From Chitinophaga vietnamensis (lineage in GTDB: Bacteria > Bacteroidota > Bacteroidia > Chitinophagales > Chitinophagaceae): 64,000 nt of DNA. Within the stretch, counting starts at the first letter, position 1. The number at the start of each line of letters is the position of its first letter. The position numbers and the translations under genes are program-made. Below are positions 41,701 through 45,926 of the stretch, piece by piece. The DNA is taken from NCBI RefSeq assembly GCF_902167635.1, contig NZ_CABHMS010000002.1, positions 868,001 to 932,000 on the forward strand. The letters are read 5' to 3'. The notes beneath the pieces were generated by a model, which saw only the letters and a program-made list of their open reading frames with translations, ran no database searches and was not told where the DNA came from.

Positions 41701-42838
41701 CGTACAACTCACCATCACCGGTGGTACGGCCGGCAGCCTGGTATTCGCGCCAGCGGCGGCGAACACCGCTACGGTAAGCATCACCGACAACGATATGAAA
41801 GGTTTCGATACCTGGAAAACCGTTGCCCTGCCAGCTGCCAACACCGATGGAAAAGTGCATCAGAACGATCTGCTCACTTACACCATCTATGTACGCAACA
41901 CCGGCAATGTGCCTACTTCCTTTACCATCACCGATCCGGTGCCTGCCAATACCAGCTATGTAAGCGGTGGTACGCTCAGCGGCGGCAATGTTACTTTCAA
42001 TATCAGCAACCTTGCAGCAGGCGCTGTTGCCAATGTCACCTTCGTCGTGAAAACAGCGCCAGACCTCACTGGCGTAACAGAGATCATCAACACCGCGCAG
42101 GTGAATGACGGCACTAATACCAAAGCCACCGGCAGCTGCGATCCCCAAGCCGCAGGATGTAGCCTGGTACCTGGCACCAAGATAGGCGTAAGCCTTATCA
42201 ACGGCGACCTGGCCATCACGAAAGCAGTGGTAGAACCTCTGACGGGCCCTTACCGCATGGGACAGGATATCACTTACAGCATCCAGGTGAAAAATACAGG
42301 CAGCACGCCTTACACCAATGTGCTTGTGAAGGACAGCCTGCCAGCCGGACTGGATATACCTAAATCGATCCTCGCGCAGCGTGGCACTACGCAGGCAGAT
42401 GCCGGCAAGCTGACCTGGAACATCGGACAGCTGGGCGCAGGCGAAGCAGTAACGCTCACTTACATCTGCCGCATCATCGAAGGACATGATGTAACCAACA
42501 CCGCCAGCGTGAGCGCCACAGAACCGGAGAAAGACTATACCAATAATACCGCCACCGTTACATTACAGGTAGAAGGGCAGGACCTGATGTTCCCGAACGT
42601 GATCACCCCGAACGGTGACGGCAAGAACGAAAGGTTCGTGATCGGCGGGCTGGAAAAATATCCCGGCTCCGCGCTCTACATCTATAACCGTTGGGGCAAT
42701 ATGGTGTATCAATCCAAAGATTATCATAACGACTGGAATGGCAGCGCTCTGAACGACGGTACCTATTACTACATACTGGAAGTGAGAACAGCGCAGGGTA
42801 CCAGGAAATATAAAGGCTGGATAGAAATATTAAGATAA
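20708..42838 (+). CDS. Giant secreted adhesin with Calx-beta repeats and type B T9SS C-terminal domain
   Basis: A 7376-residue secreted protein. A long-n-region signal peptide ends near TTMAAS (residue 50). Residues about 52-690 form a right-handed beta-helix (repeated NVTISNSKV-like rungs). Six LamG/DUF8202-like modules follow, each with a GIAAWYRADQG-type start and an IESYLALKYGxTL, then GIGRDD end. About 31 Calx-beta units of roughly 120 residues follow, most with VIDDKIIEG and IADDDN calcium-type motifs. Two DUF11-like domains come next, then the final 85 residues FPNVITPNGDGKNERFVIGG to YKGWIEILR, the gliding-motility-type (SprB-like) secretion signal. It is probably a cell-surface adhesin. 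The ATG was chosen over an in-frame TTG upstream. Confidence 0.93.
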   Translation: MFQPHKLFCNRYFRFTTNILFRLTGGGRWYLRLMLLLLTGLLWQQTTMAASFVVTNTNDAGTGSLRQAILDANAAGVGPHTITFSVYGQITILTTMPTITAKKLTIDGGNKITINSSGVNTVTNPFIINADSVTVKNFTLTNAGDIYFTIQPNTTGVTVDHITTYSTTGNYLNLFMSVSGNSTGLTVKNIYTSDIEPCNSANPLLIGRVFHFMGGTQTNLVMDNINISSQGNARGCEGIVFRGASVNGFTLTNSRITGVQNAIYFDNNGGPVQTGNNILLDHVTVDSVANGVSTGFFSAFNNTNVSIKNSSFTFTRSSTDNGDYAIRFLNNSDGITIDNCTIKDADLRGIMFDATASNVTISNSKVMIPGVLYSNTAADNRMIFLQGNVNTLNISNTILDADAKGTTLDGGWGIYFGTNATVNNVTLNKVAINNAVGDGIAVWGTVNGFQLQQSKFNNCYDGIEFYNNVAKTGVVVNNSSFINSTRSGIVFSVSTGALASDASFTGDTIVNAASNGIWWYSSTGSANNAQVTGCVIHDCGGAGVYSDNPTNIVISNNAIYNNGTAGIKFANAGNCSYTNAGAKVPVLLSSTTLGGGQYQLKINIPNITAGATYSVDIYANDPGISSSSGQYYVTTLNGLSAGVNTQTITYNTGPGATASGFWTATLRIPANTCGTSEFSSMLPITVRGPAGVNAGIAAWYRGDQGLSSAQWSDFSGYNINLPQASAAAQPAVQPGGMNFNPTAVFNGAQYFGKLNVVDPASSVFGNGSLQNIAVFAASSSAALNAGAIFDQNTTTNYGVITCPSYTDGNVYFDAPYSFRANAPWGGAIGKTNVWSFTKTTTNMSVFRDRATVVSNNGSYVFGGNAGNYASNLGIWYGGALFNGNIPEVIIYSDITALSATDRQKIESYLAFKYGVTLDQTTPTDYLASDGVTKMWSADPVYKKRVTGIGRDDVSFLQQKQSLSVDDGVVTIAAGNAVMASNGANNSTIPNDKSFLSFSDNDGAVLYNIPVNGTKATQRMARIWKVQRTNWADQSITLRFNSGSKANYLLISTDPAFATLNQELALDSTGAVTINSSLLSNGIYFTTGALLRGPANVNKGIGAWWRADAGGSSSLIIDYSGNGKPQRQPVAGSQPTFLSNGANFNPALYFNSNTYLSSNSVFGTGSIQNSSVLVVAMPTTSVAHAEFAEAASNGNLYRGYTPYSDGQVYFDAPYSYRINAPWGGTYNTPSLFTFNRRASGTTMDASVNNHLLAMWTGPLANYNGVNAPFYFGSETTGAGFNGNVAEMIVYTDNSAMTSLDLQKIQSYLALKYGITINPVTPLASPDYVATDGTVYWSASANSAYAAHITGIGRDTITALDQRQSRSADAGYVTLALGNSIFSNNKDVNATITNDKSFFVISDNNGTIKYTPINGLTGVTHRLGNTWKVQKTNWADQNITLLADTTYTFSAPKYLLISNDPTFATGTSILPVVNNRITLNSSQLANASYFTFATRFNGPAGVIKGIAAWYRADQGLSPQQWNDFSGTNINIPQPSVANQPGIAAGSMNFNPTATFAGVQYFGKANVVDPASSVFGNGPVQNFAVFAASSTSALAAGANGGIFDQMTTNNYPVVTAPSQTDGNFYFDAPYGWRLSGPWGGTLGKTNVWSFTKTVSNINVFRDRTTMATATGTFDYSAYNGGNYATNLGVWHGNGYFNGSIPEVIIYNDITALTATDRQKIESYLALKYGTTLDQTTPTDYLASDGVTKMWAADATYNKHITGIGRDDLSFLQQKQSQSVDTGTVAIALGTGIAASNQTNTNTITNDKSFFSFSDNGLTTAYAAPVSGVSSVNVRMGRIFKVTKTGWADQTITLKVAGGNSKTYLMVSADPTFATGNTLYKVKADSTVTLNSSLLANGAYFTFARPAVGPNGVNNGVTFWLRADDGVSGGSAWNDYSNLGNTALQPVVASQPTTDAKALNFNYGLLFDGAADFMDINTTRIDPTTATIFAVASGSGFAAVRELVGSGAVGSAHGMEYRVVNSGQTQYLENAASVLAVTGSATALPGKPYIFSATQASNTPNGIRMFENYTLDNQGTINLTPLTANLVSIGSRTIAARGFYWMGNMGEVVAYNRILSDAERQSVESYLGLKYGITINNGATDYLATDGTKYWNADAVYKNRITGIGRDDSTALNTKQSLSVDTGFITVALGNNIAITNSDNTNTITNDKSFLVFADNGLSAVGYPVVASTPLMPSVTRRMARVWKMRKTAWADQNITIQANINGTSKYLLVSNTDPNFAPANITQAIPFNGNQLTFNSSNIPDGAYFTIGAVLKAPGGVTNNVSMWVKADDGITQSSGNVSNWLDQSGNNTFTVSGTAPTAPLAYVNFNPLVRFGGAGKLVGNTSIDMAEAFTANAWTGAPAANRGAVVSPTTNAGDASSRYFMHSFSSLVYTGISTAGPTSYMTAPAPPSGEFDVWNSGGTNIYRRNATSVITGTTGAVMTGIPQIGDRSTADGKMTGDISEIVLYSAANNAADRNKIETYLAIKYGITLNSSYTNTANNVIWDTTANTGFNNNIAGIGRDDIEDLQQRQSRSINSGTQVAIGLGSLAETNKGNTNAFAASGHYLVWGDDNNSLSFRTAVTGHPVVNYRMSRLWKVAQTAGMNSQVQVAIPYTALPNPKQSYLIVSDDNVINGADQFIPLQVITLNGVKHYAANVTFNSGQYFSFGGYIKSPGGIAGTALWLRPDYGTSSSADNTPIDTWTDFASYLNNALQPVAASQPKYVNNTTDNINYNPALKFSGSNFMNLDVSKLPTGTSARTLFGVGKTNTLSGNGYFMSWGANAASQGSGIASISGAAYFVGISDDVPSAGFWQTARPDEMAAVWAGAGGTATLYSKTKQLNALNKPGWNTGTALAKVGSFLSTAENWNGAMGDLIVYPFALNPGQLRKVESYLGIKYGYTLDQTTPGNYLATDSTVIWDATANAGYNNNIAGIGYDEVEGLNQKQSRSINAGAILSVGLNSIETDNITNTATFGADKSYMIWGSNSNLLTAINTNLPSGSCVSQRLSQQWKVQYSNFNAAQLLAMAFDLNGVTYAGKDISDFSLLIDNDGDGNFATGTITEIKASAYDSTNKKVLFNAVSNIPAGAVFTITTSHPVRTASLVADGAAKTAASICKEGNWIYFIDPADATKYIAAIDLNGNTANATDFGAAIVDVSKAQSALGASNGTNYGIQLMRRLLQISYTGAPLTTNGGVKLRLLWDPAGKDSASTYLSGTRNVSAPQQWTWFKHTGDIAATMADITPENLNNITALTPAASGTVDGVNYVQFNNLQNFSVFGGLVSANQVLSIQKAQDGAEGGANGAFTISLPTGITATEDITINYSVGGSATNGADYNTLNGTVVLKSGAQSVSLPVLVIDDKIIENTETVAVTLTGASGLTSANPYGISNTQNTATLNITDNDLSQAVLSIRNLSDAAEPATNGAFVISLPAGYTSSEDVPVNYTVAGTATNGVDYTALKGTVVLPAGQNGVPLPVNVIDDKIIEGNETVTATLVTGKSASFTFTSDPVYNNATVNIADDDNTAANEVLSITKTADAAEPSTNGAFSISLPAGITCAQDITVNYTLSGTATNGTDYTTLSGSVILPAGKSSVSVPVNVIDDKIIEGTETVVLTLTGGTSAVGSFTPGATNGSASLDIADDDNIAANEVLSITKTGDAAEPNTNAAFTVSLPAGVTVSEPVTVNLAISGTATNGTDYTTIANTVVIPAGKNSVSVPVNVIDDKIIEGDETAIATITGGASTSFTFTAGGATATSTMVIADDDDTAANKSVSLVKTADAAEPSTNGAFTVSLPTGITAAWPVTVHYLVSGTATKDVDYQALSGVVVIPAGQNGVQIPVNVIDDKIIENKESVVADISSVGAAAVPFYISSQKTDSVIIADDDNIAANEALTITKIADAAEPATNGSFSVSLPAGITVSEDVRVNYGIAGTATNGADYTTLSGSVIIPAGQNSVSIPVNVIDDKIIEGNETVALTLKGGASTSFTFTGNNSATLNIADDDNIAANQVVSVAKAADAVKPSTNGAFTISLPAGYTSSVAVTVTYTVSGTATAGTDYATLSGTVVIPAGQNSVNVPVTLLPNPTIKPDQTVIMALTGGTAPGFGAFTPSTTESSATVVIRDPNNIPANKVLSITKTADAAEPATNGSFSISLPTGVTYSQDITVNYTIGGTATNGTDYTALSGVITIPAGQNSVALPVNVIDDKIIEGDETVVATLVGGSSANFGAFSPGSNGTATLTIADDDNTPANQVLNITKTADAAEPATNGAFSISLPAGITAAQDIQVSYTLAGTATPGKDYSTLSGSVIIPAGQNSVSVPVIVIDDKIIEPVETVIATITGGTAGSFSFSAGTATATVNIADDDNTAANKALSITKTVDAAEPATNGAFSISLPAGITAAEDVTVSYTVAGTATPGADYTTLSGTAVIPAGQNSISVPVNVIDDKIIENTETVVVTLTGGTTASLGNFTAGAANTATVNIADDDNTAANEMISITKVKDAAEPSTNGAFLVSLPAGITVAEAVTVNYTISGTATNGVDYTTLSGSVVIPAGQNSVNIPVNVIADNIVEGDETVVLTVTGGTSASFTFTPDAVNKSATVIIADNSNTAANKVLSITKTADAAEPATNGAFLVSLPAGVTFSEAITATYTVNGTATNGVDYTTLSGSVVIPAGQNSASIPLNVIDDKIIEGNETVVLTLTGGSSASFGALSASTTQGSATANIADDDNTAANKTLSIYETANAAEPATNGAFTLQLPAGVTAAENITATYTIAGTATNGVDYTTLSGAVVIPAGQNSVIIPVNVIDDKIIENTETVIATLTAGTSTSFSFTADAAHQNATVTIADDDNVAANKILSATAIADAAEPATNGAFRIALPAGITSSEDVSVTYAVSGTATNGVDYTTLSGTVTIPAGQNSVSVPVIVIDDKIIEGAETVIMTLTGGASASFGFAVNSTPATVNIADDDNNTTNRTLRIAKTADAAEPATDGNFRITLPAGITAANDITINYTIDPASTATSGADYQPITSNIIIPAGQNGVNVPVHVIDDNIIEPTETVIMHISGGNDALFAYTADATSAAATVNIYDNDFGPNSNVVLVTKVSDAVEGGVHGQYKISLQPGVTASEDVTIHYTMGGSATNGVDYPLLNGVATIPAGSNFVLIDLAAIDDQLVEGPETAILTMTSAASPSFAFTIAPGFASATVNIIDVNAAASTPISIVPAGDAAEPATNGKFTIKLNGAASSYDITVGYSLAGTATAGLDYSVPAQVVIPAGQTSVDVTATVIDDKIIEGTETIQMTIVSGSAIDASGNTYIFPADPAANQASINILDDDNVAANRTLSVQKVKDAAEPNTNGAYMISLPTGYTAATDITVNYAMSGTATRNADYTIANAVTIPAGQNSVQLPLNVLDDKIIELTETAILTITNGTDVAANPYTPGAPGSATVNIADDDATAANLQVSVTKTTDAAEPAANGLFTFSLPAGVTVVEPVTVNYTVSGTATPGADYTALSGTVVIPAGQNSVGVPVSVIDDKIIESTETIIATVTGGTSANFTFAPGANKTAVMTLADDDNTAANRVLSVQRTADAAEPATNGSFEVSLPAGITADAPITFSYTLTGTATREVDYTVNTIVLPAGQNSVPVPVNVIDDKIIEGTETVIMTLGGGTDTYSNAYTSNSAATVNIADDDSTAANKQLTITKVKDAAEPATNGAFNISLPAGITAADDITVNYSVSGTATNGVDYTTLSGTVVLPRNQQSVNVPVNVIDDKIIEGDETVILTLNSGTSAALGAFTPATGGNTATLVIADDDTIAVNRLLGVTRIANAAEPATNGSFSISLPGGVTSATDITVNYTMSGVAINGTDYTMLSGAVVLPKGQSSVPVVVAVIDDKLIEGDESVVLTLSGGASGALTYGVDPALGNSTLIIADDDNIPANKVLSVAKAADATEPNTNGAFTISLPTGVAAVENVTVQYTISGTATNGVDYTTLNGTAVIPAGQNSVSVPVNVIDDKIIEGNETVIMTLNGGASASFGSFTASATNGMATVNIADDDNVAANELLSVTRIANAAEPAANGAYRISLPAGVTVTEAVTLHYNMSGTATNGVDYTLLNGTAIIPAGQQSVIVNLNVIDDKIIEGDETAILTLSGGNSASFTFAPDATAASATITIADDDNTMLNKTLSITKVTDAAEPATNGAFMVSLPAGVTAVEPVTVTYTVTGSATSGVDYQALSGTVTIPANQQSALIPVIVIDDKIIEPTETVIATITKATAPTLGAFNVSSNVSAAVVDILDDDNVAANTVISITKTADAAEPATNGAFTVSLPAGVTVGQDVTVSYTISGTATNGVDYTKLSGTLTIPANQNSIQLPVQVIDDKIIEGPETVVVTLTQGVADGLATFTVNNTANTATVIIADDDDVAANKVISIAKVSDAAEPNTNGAFSVSLPAGFTATEDVTVNYTIAGTATNGVDYTTLSGSVVIPAGQHSASIPVTVIDDKIIEGTETVSLTLRGGTTATLGSFTASSTQATATLNIADDDDVAVNKVISITKTADAAEPATNGAFTVSLPAGVTATDAITVNYTVSGTATNGVDYTTLNGAVVIPAGQHSVQVPVTVIDDKIIEGTETVILTVTGGTSANFGNFTASAANNTATVNIADDDDVAANKLISVTKVSDAAEPATNGAYRVSLPAGVTVTEDVTVHYNMSGTASNGADYTTLNGTVLIPAGQNSVTVDLKVIDDKIIEGDETAILTISAGSSTSFAFTADASAASATITIADDDNISLNKTISVTKTSDAAEPATNGAFSVSLPAGITATEAITVNYTIAGTATNGVDYTTLNGTVVIPAGQNSVSVPVNVIDDKIIEGTETVILTVTGGTSASFGSFTASAASASATVNIADDDDLAANMMISIAKTADAAEPATNGSFRVSLPAGIIVAKDITVNYAISGSALGGKDYQALTGSVLIPAGASYADIPVVVIDNLIVDGTRTVQLTITGGTAGSLVFAPAAANTATVSITDNDMKGFDTWKTVALPAANTDGKVHQNDLLTYTIYVRNTGNVPTSFTITDPVPANTSYVSGGTLSGGNVTFNISNLAAGAVANVTFVVKTAPDLTGVTEIINTAQVNDGTNTKATGSCDPQAAGCSLVPGTKIGVSLINGDLAITKAVVEPLTGPYRMGQDITYSIQVKNTGSTPYTNVLVKDSLPAGLDIPKSILAQRGTTQADAGKLTWNIGQLGAGEAVTLTYICRIIEGHDVTNTASVSATEPEKDYTNNTATVTLQVEGQDLMFPNVITPNGDGKNERFVIGGLEKYPGSALYIYNRWGNMVYQSKDYHNDWNGSALNDGTYYYILEVRTAQGTRKYKGWIEILR
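22765..30100 (+). repeat. Six LamG/DUF8202-like modules inside the adhesin
   Basis: Modules begin near 22765, 23980, 25190, 26415, 27635 and 28825, about 1.2 kb each. Each starts with G-P-x-G/N-V-x-x-G-I-x-x-W-x-R and ends with a KVQxTxWADQ-type strand and a GxYFTF close. Modules 1 and 3 are the most alike, with long shared stretches; modules 5 and 6 are divergent and shorter in the middle. This suggests growth by duplication followed by drift. Confidence 0.85.
30654..41790 (+). repeat. Array of about 31 Calx-beta units inside the adhesin
   Basis: I counted 31 units by their openings (xxLSITKTADAAEPATNGAF and variants), spaced about 360 bp. DDKIIE is exact in about 25; units 7, 11, 15, 16, 22 and 31 deviate there. 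The acidic IADDDN linker supplies likely calcium ligands at the domain joints. Near-identity also extends to the DNA in many units, pointing to recent amplification or gene conversion. Confidence 0.9.
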
Positions 42839-42856
42839 GGGCCGCATAAAATAACA

Positions 42857-43867
42857 ATGAATGTTATGCACAAGAAACTAGTTACATACCTGATGATCCC
42901 GCTGCTACTGGCGGGATCTCTGGTAAAGGCACAGCAAAATGTACAGTTTAGCCAGTACGCGTTCAATGGTTTAACGGTGAACCCCGCTTATGCGGGCTAT
43001 AAGGAGGAGTGGTATGCGAATGCCGTGTACAGGCACCAGTGGGCCGGGTTTCCGGGCGCGCCCCGTACCGGCGCTATTTCTATCGATGGGCTCACGCCTG
43101 CCAGCGATAAAAAAGTAGGCGTAGGCGCGCAGTTCCTCTTCGATAAACTGGGACCACAGGATGCGCTCTCGCTCTATGGATCTTATGCTTACCGTATTCC
43201 GCTGGATGATGAGGATACCAAACGACTTTGTTTGGGCATCGGACTGGGCGTAACGCAATATTCCATTGATGGTACCGCGTTTCGCTATGTGGATAATAAT
43301 GATCAGTCCATCCCGGTGGGCAAAGTGAGCAAATGGACGCCGGACGCGCGTTTCGGCGTATACTACTATAGCCCCTCTTTTTATATAGGCGTTTCCGTTA
43401 TGGACCTGTTTTCTTCCTATACAGATATCAGCCGTTATTCCTGGAAAGGCTATAGCTATGAGGCGATCCGTAAAACGCAGCACCTTTATCTCACGGCGGG
43501 CACGCTGGTGAACCTCTCGGACGACCTGAAACTGAAGCCTTCCCTGATGATCAAGGAAGACTTCAAAGGGCCTACCAGCGTGGACCTGAACGCCTTCCTG
43601 CTGATCAGTGAAAAGCTGTGGGTAGGCGCCTCTTACAGAACCGGTATGAAGTTATGGGGGAAGAACAACCTGCCTTCCGACTTGCAGCAATTGAATGCAG
43701 CGAGCGCGCTGGTGGAGTTCTATGCCACGGAACGCATGCGCATCGGCTATTCTTATGATCTGAACATTAATAAGATGGCGGGCTACCAGGGCGGATCACA
43801 CGAGATCTCCATCGGCCTCCTGTTCCCTTCCAAAAAGTACAATGTAGTAAACCCCCGTTATTTCTAG
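42857..43867 (+). CDS. PorP/SprF-family outer membrane protein of type IX secretion
   Basis: A 336-residue outer membrane protein. The signal peptide ends LVKAQQ; the family hallmark NVQFSQYAFNGLTVNPAYAG follows, and the rest alternates beta-strands (VGVGAQFLFDKLGP, YGSYAYRIPLDD, FYIGVSVMDLFSS) to a C-terminal barrel end. SprF and its paralogues are needed for secretion or surface anchoring of proteins with the type B T9SS C-terminal domain, which is the domain at the end of the adhesin 18 bp upstream. This tight pairing makes it the dedicated partner of that protein. The core T9SS machinery is not in the window. Confidence 0.93.
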   Translation: MNVMHKKLVTYLMIPLLLAGSLVKAQQNVQFSQYAFNGLTVNPAYAGYKEEWYANAVYRHQWAGFPGAPRTGAISIDGLTPASDKKVGVGAQFLFDKLGPQDALSLYGSYAYRIPLDDEDTKRLCLGIGLGVTQYSIDGTAFRYVDNNDQSIPVGKVSKWTPDARFGVYYYSPSFYIGVSVMDLFSSYTDISRYSWKGYSYEAIRKTQHLYLTAGTLVNLSDDLKLKPSLMIKEDFKGPTSVDLNAFLLISEKLWVGASYRTGMKLWGKNNLPSDLQQLNAASALVEFYATERMRIGYSYDLNINKMAGYQGGSHEISIGLLFPSKKYNVVNPRYF

Positions 43868-43874
43868 ACCATAA

Positions 43875-45740
43875 ATGAAGAAGATGTTGAAATACGCTTT
43901 TATCAACCGACTGGTTTTGCTGATGGCCGGCATCGCTATGGCCAGTGTGTTGCAGGCACAGGAACAGCCAGGCTTGCTGGAAATGGCGGAAAAGGCATAC
44001 GCCCGCCAGGAGTATGCAGTAGCGGCAAAGTTGTATGAAAAGATCGTGAATAAAAAAGGGCGCCGCATGCCGGTAGCGCAGCTGCTCAGACTGGCCACCT
44101 GTTACCGCGAAACCGGCGCCTTCGATAATGCCGCCGAATGTTATAAAGTAGTGGTAGCGATGCCCGGGAGCCCGGCTTCTGCCACCTACGCTTACGCTGA
44201 AGTATTGCGCAATCTCGAACGTTACGATGAAGCCAAAGCGCAATTTCATTTGTTCAACGCCACCAGTGCCGATAGCCTGCAACGCCGTGAAACCGGCCTG
44301 CAAGGCTGCGATAGCGCGCAAGCCTGGCAAGCCGCCAGCGACCTGGAACTGAAAGCACTGGCAGGACTGAACACCGGCAACTCCGAATTTATCAGTGGCG
44401 TAGCTGCCAAAGCCTTGCTGCTGGTAGGCAATGGCTATGATCATATGCAGCTGGCCGGCGCTGTCAGCCGGCGGGCGGACGAAGATAAACGCATGGAACA
44501 ACCTTATTACAAGGCCTACATTTATCGTCAATATACCACCGGAGATTCCAAAAATTACCTGGAAGAACTGTATCCCGAGCTGCTCGGGAAATATGCATAT
44601 CATGTAGGCCCGGTATGTTTGAGCAAGCATGAAGATACCCTGTATTTCACGGTGAATGAACAAGGGCATAATGGCAGCCGGAAACCTGGCGTTGTCAACA
44701 AAAGAAAGCTGGTGATTTATCAGTCGGTGAAGCAGGGCAACAGCTGGGGACCGCCCGTATTGCTGCCCGGCATTAATATCGACAGCTTTTCTGCCAGCCA
44801 TCCTTTGCTGGCAGAAGGCGGCAGCGTGCTTTATTTTGTTTCCGACCGCCCCGGCGGATATGGCGAAACAGATATCTGGTACTGCGAAAAGCAATCAGAC
44901 AATTCCTGGGGGCCGCCCCTCAACTGTGGCGCCAACCTCAATACGATCGGAGCGGAAGCCTTTCCCACGCTCAATGAAGAGGGCGTACTTTATTTTTCCA
45001 GCACCGGCTATCCCGGATTGGGCGGCTATGATATCTTCCGGGCAAGGGGTAACAGATCTACCTGGGAAAAGCCCGTGAACATGCGCCGCCCCTTCAATTC
45101 CGGCGGCGATGATATGGGACTTATACTGAAAGATAATGGCTATGAAGGTTATCTTTCCTCCAACCGCAAAGGCGGTATGGGCGCAGACGATATTTATACT
45201 TTTATGGACGCTCATTATTTCAGCCGCGTTAATCCGCCCGCAACGAATACCGGGAAAGATAGCGTTGCAGGGAATGATAATGATGGGAAGACGGGAACAG
45301 ATCAACATCCGCAGGGTGGCAATTCCGTGGCTACCAGGGTGGTGCCTGATCGCGCCAAACTCACGCCTGAAGAGGAAAAGGACAAACAGGTGCTGGATAA
45401 CCTGAAGATCTACTACGATTATAACAGCGCAGAAATTCATACAGAATACCGTGTGATGCTGGAAGAACTGATCGCAGTGATGAAGCGCCATGCCGACTGG
45501 AAGCTGCTGGTGATCTCTTATTCCGATTCAAGGGGAAGTGTAGCTTATAACAGTGATCTGTCGTCTCTCCGTTGTTATGCTGTGATCAACTATCTGGCCA
45601 GCAAAGGCATCGATCCGAAGAGATTATATTATCGCAACAAGGGCAAGCAGGATATTGTGAACGGTTGTGTGGATGGAGTGCCTTGCACAGATGCACAACA
45701 TAAACTGAACCGCCGTTCTACATTCAAATTGATTTTCTAA
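43875..45740 (+). CDS. OmpA-family protein with TPR and PD40-like propeller (PorE-like)
   Basis: A 621-residue cell-envelope protein. The signal peptide ends SVLQAQ. TPR-like helices fill about residues 30-160 (AYARQEYAVAAKLYEKIV). WD40-like PD40 beta-propeller strands follow (HPLLAEGGSVLYFVSDRPGGYGETDIW, PTLNEEGVLYFSSTGYPGLGGYDIF). An OmpA peptidoglycan-binding domain occupies about 500-621 (IYYDYNSAEI, VISYSDSRGSVAYNSDLSSLRCYAVINYL). The carboxypeptidase-regulatory domain of PorE-type proteins seems absent. It starts 7 bp after the PorP/SprF gene and probably links the PorP/SprF-adhesin assembly to peptidoglycan. A strong terminator follows. Confidence 0.9.
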   Translation: MKKMLKYAFINRLVLLMAGIAMASVLQAQEQPGLLEMAEKAYARQEYAVAAKLYEKIVNKKGRRMPVAQLLRLATCYRETGAFDNAAECYKVVVAMPGSPASATYAYAEVLRNLERYDEAKAQFHLFNATSADSLQRRETGLQGCDSAQAWQAASDLELKALAGLNTGNSEFISGVAAKALLLVGNGYDHMQLAGAVSRRADEDKRMEQPYYKAYIYRQYTTGDSKNYLEELYPELLGKYAYHVGPVCLSKHEDTLYFTVNEQGHNGSRKPGVVNKRKLVIYQSVKQGNSWGPPVLLPGINIDSFSASHPLLAEGGSVLYFVSDRPGGYGETDIWYCEKQSDNSWGPPLNCGANLNTIGAEAFPTLNEEGVLYFSSTGYPGLGGYDIFRARGNRSTWEKPVNMRRPFNSGGDDMGLILKDNGYEGYLSSNRKGGMGADDIYTFMDAHYFSRVNPPATNTGKDSVAGNDNDGKTGTDQHPQGGNSVATRVVPDRAKLTPEEEKDKQVLDNLKIYYDYNSAEIHTEYRVMLEELIAVMKRHADWKLLVISYSDSRGSVAYNSDLSSLRCYAVINYLASKGIDPKRLYYRNKGKQDIVNGCVDGVPCTDAQHKLNRRSTFKLIF

Positions 45741-45765
45741 AGTAAGGCATACGGCAAATGAGGCG

Positions 45766-45796
45766 GCGCCGGTCTTTTGGCCGGCGCTTTTTTTTT
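45766..45796 (+). terminator. Terminator of the adhesin operon
   Basis: GC stem GCGCCGG / CCGGCGC with an 8-base loop, followed by nine T. It ends the adhesin-PorP/SprF-OmpA operon. Confidence 0.93.
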
Positions 45797-45881
45797 GTAG
45801 AATTTATACTACAACCAAAATGATGTGCCCAGCCTATATTTGCGGTTGATAAAAGTTTTTTGGTTTTTCATAGGATATGGT

Positions 45882-45920
45882 AAAAACAAGGGTTGCTAAT
45901 CATAGCAACCCGTTTAATTT
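45882..45920 (-). terminator. Bidirectional-looking terminator of the MBL gene
   Basis: Perfect 9-bp stem GGGTTGCTA / TAGCAACCC with a 4-base loop. On the minus strand it is followed by TTGTTTTTA, so it ends the MBL-fold gene transcript. Confidence 0.75.
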
Positions 45921-45926
45921 TGTGAA

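Noticed and set aside
30654-42500. Long antisense open frames across the adhesin
   Set aside because: They follow the repeat codon bias on the opposite strand, have low-complexity composition and no starts or signals of their own.
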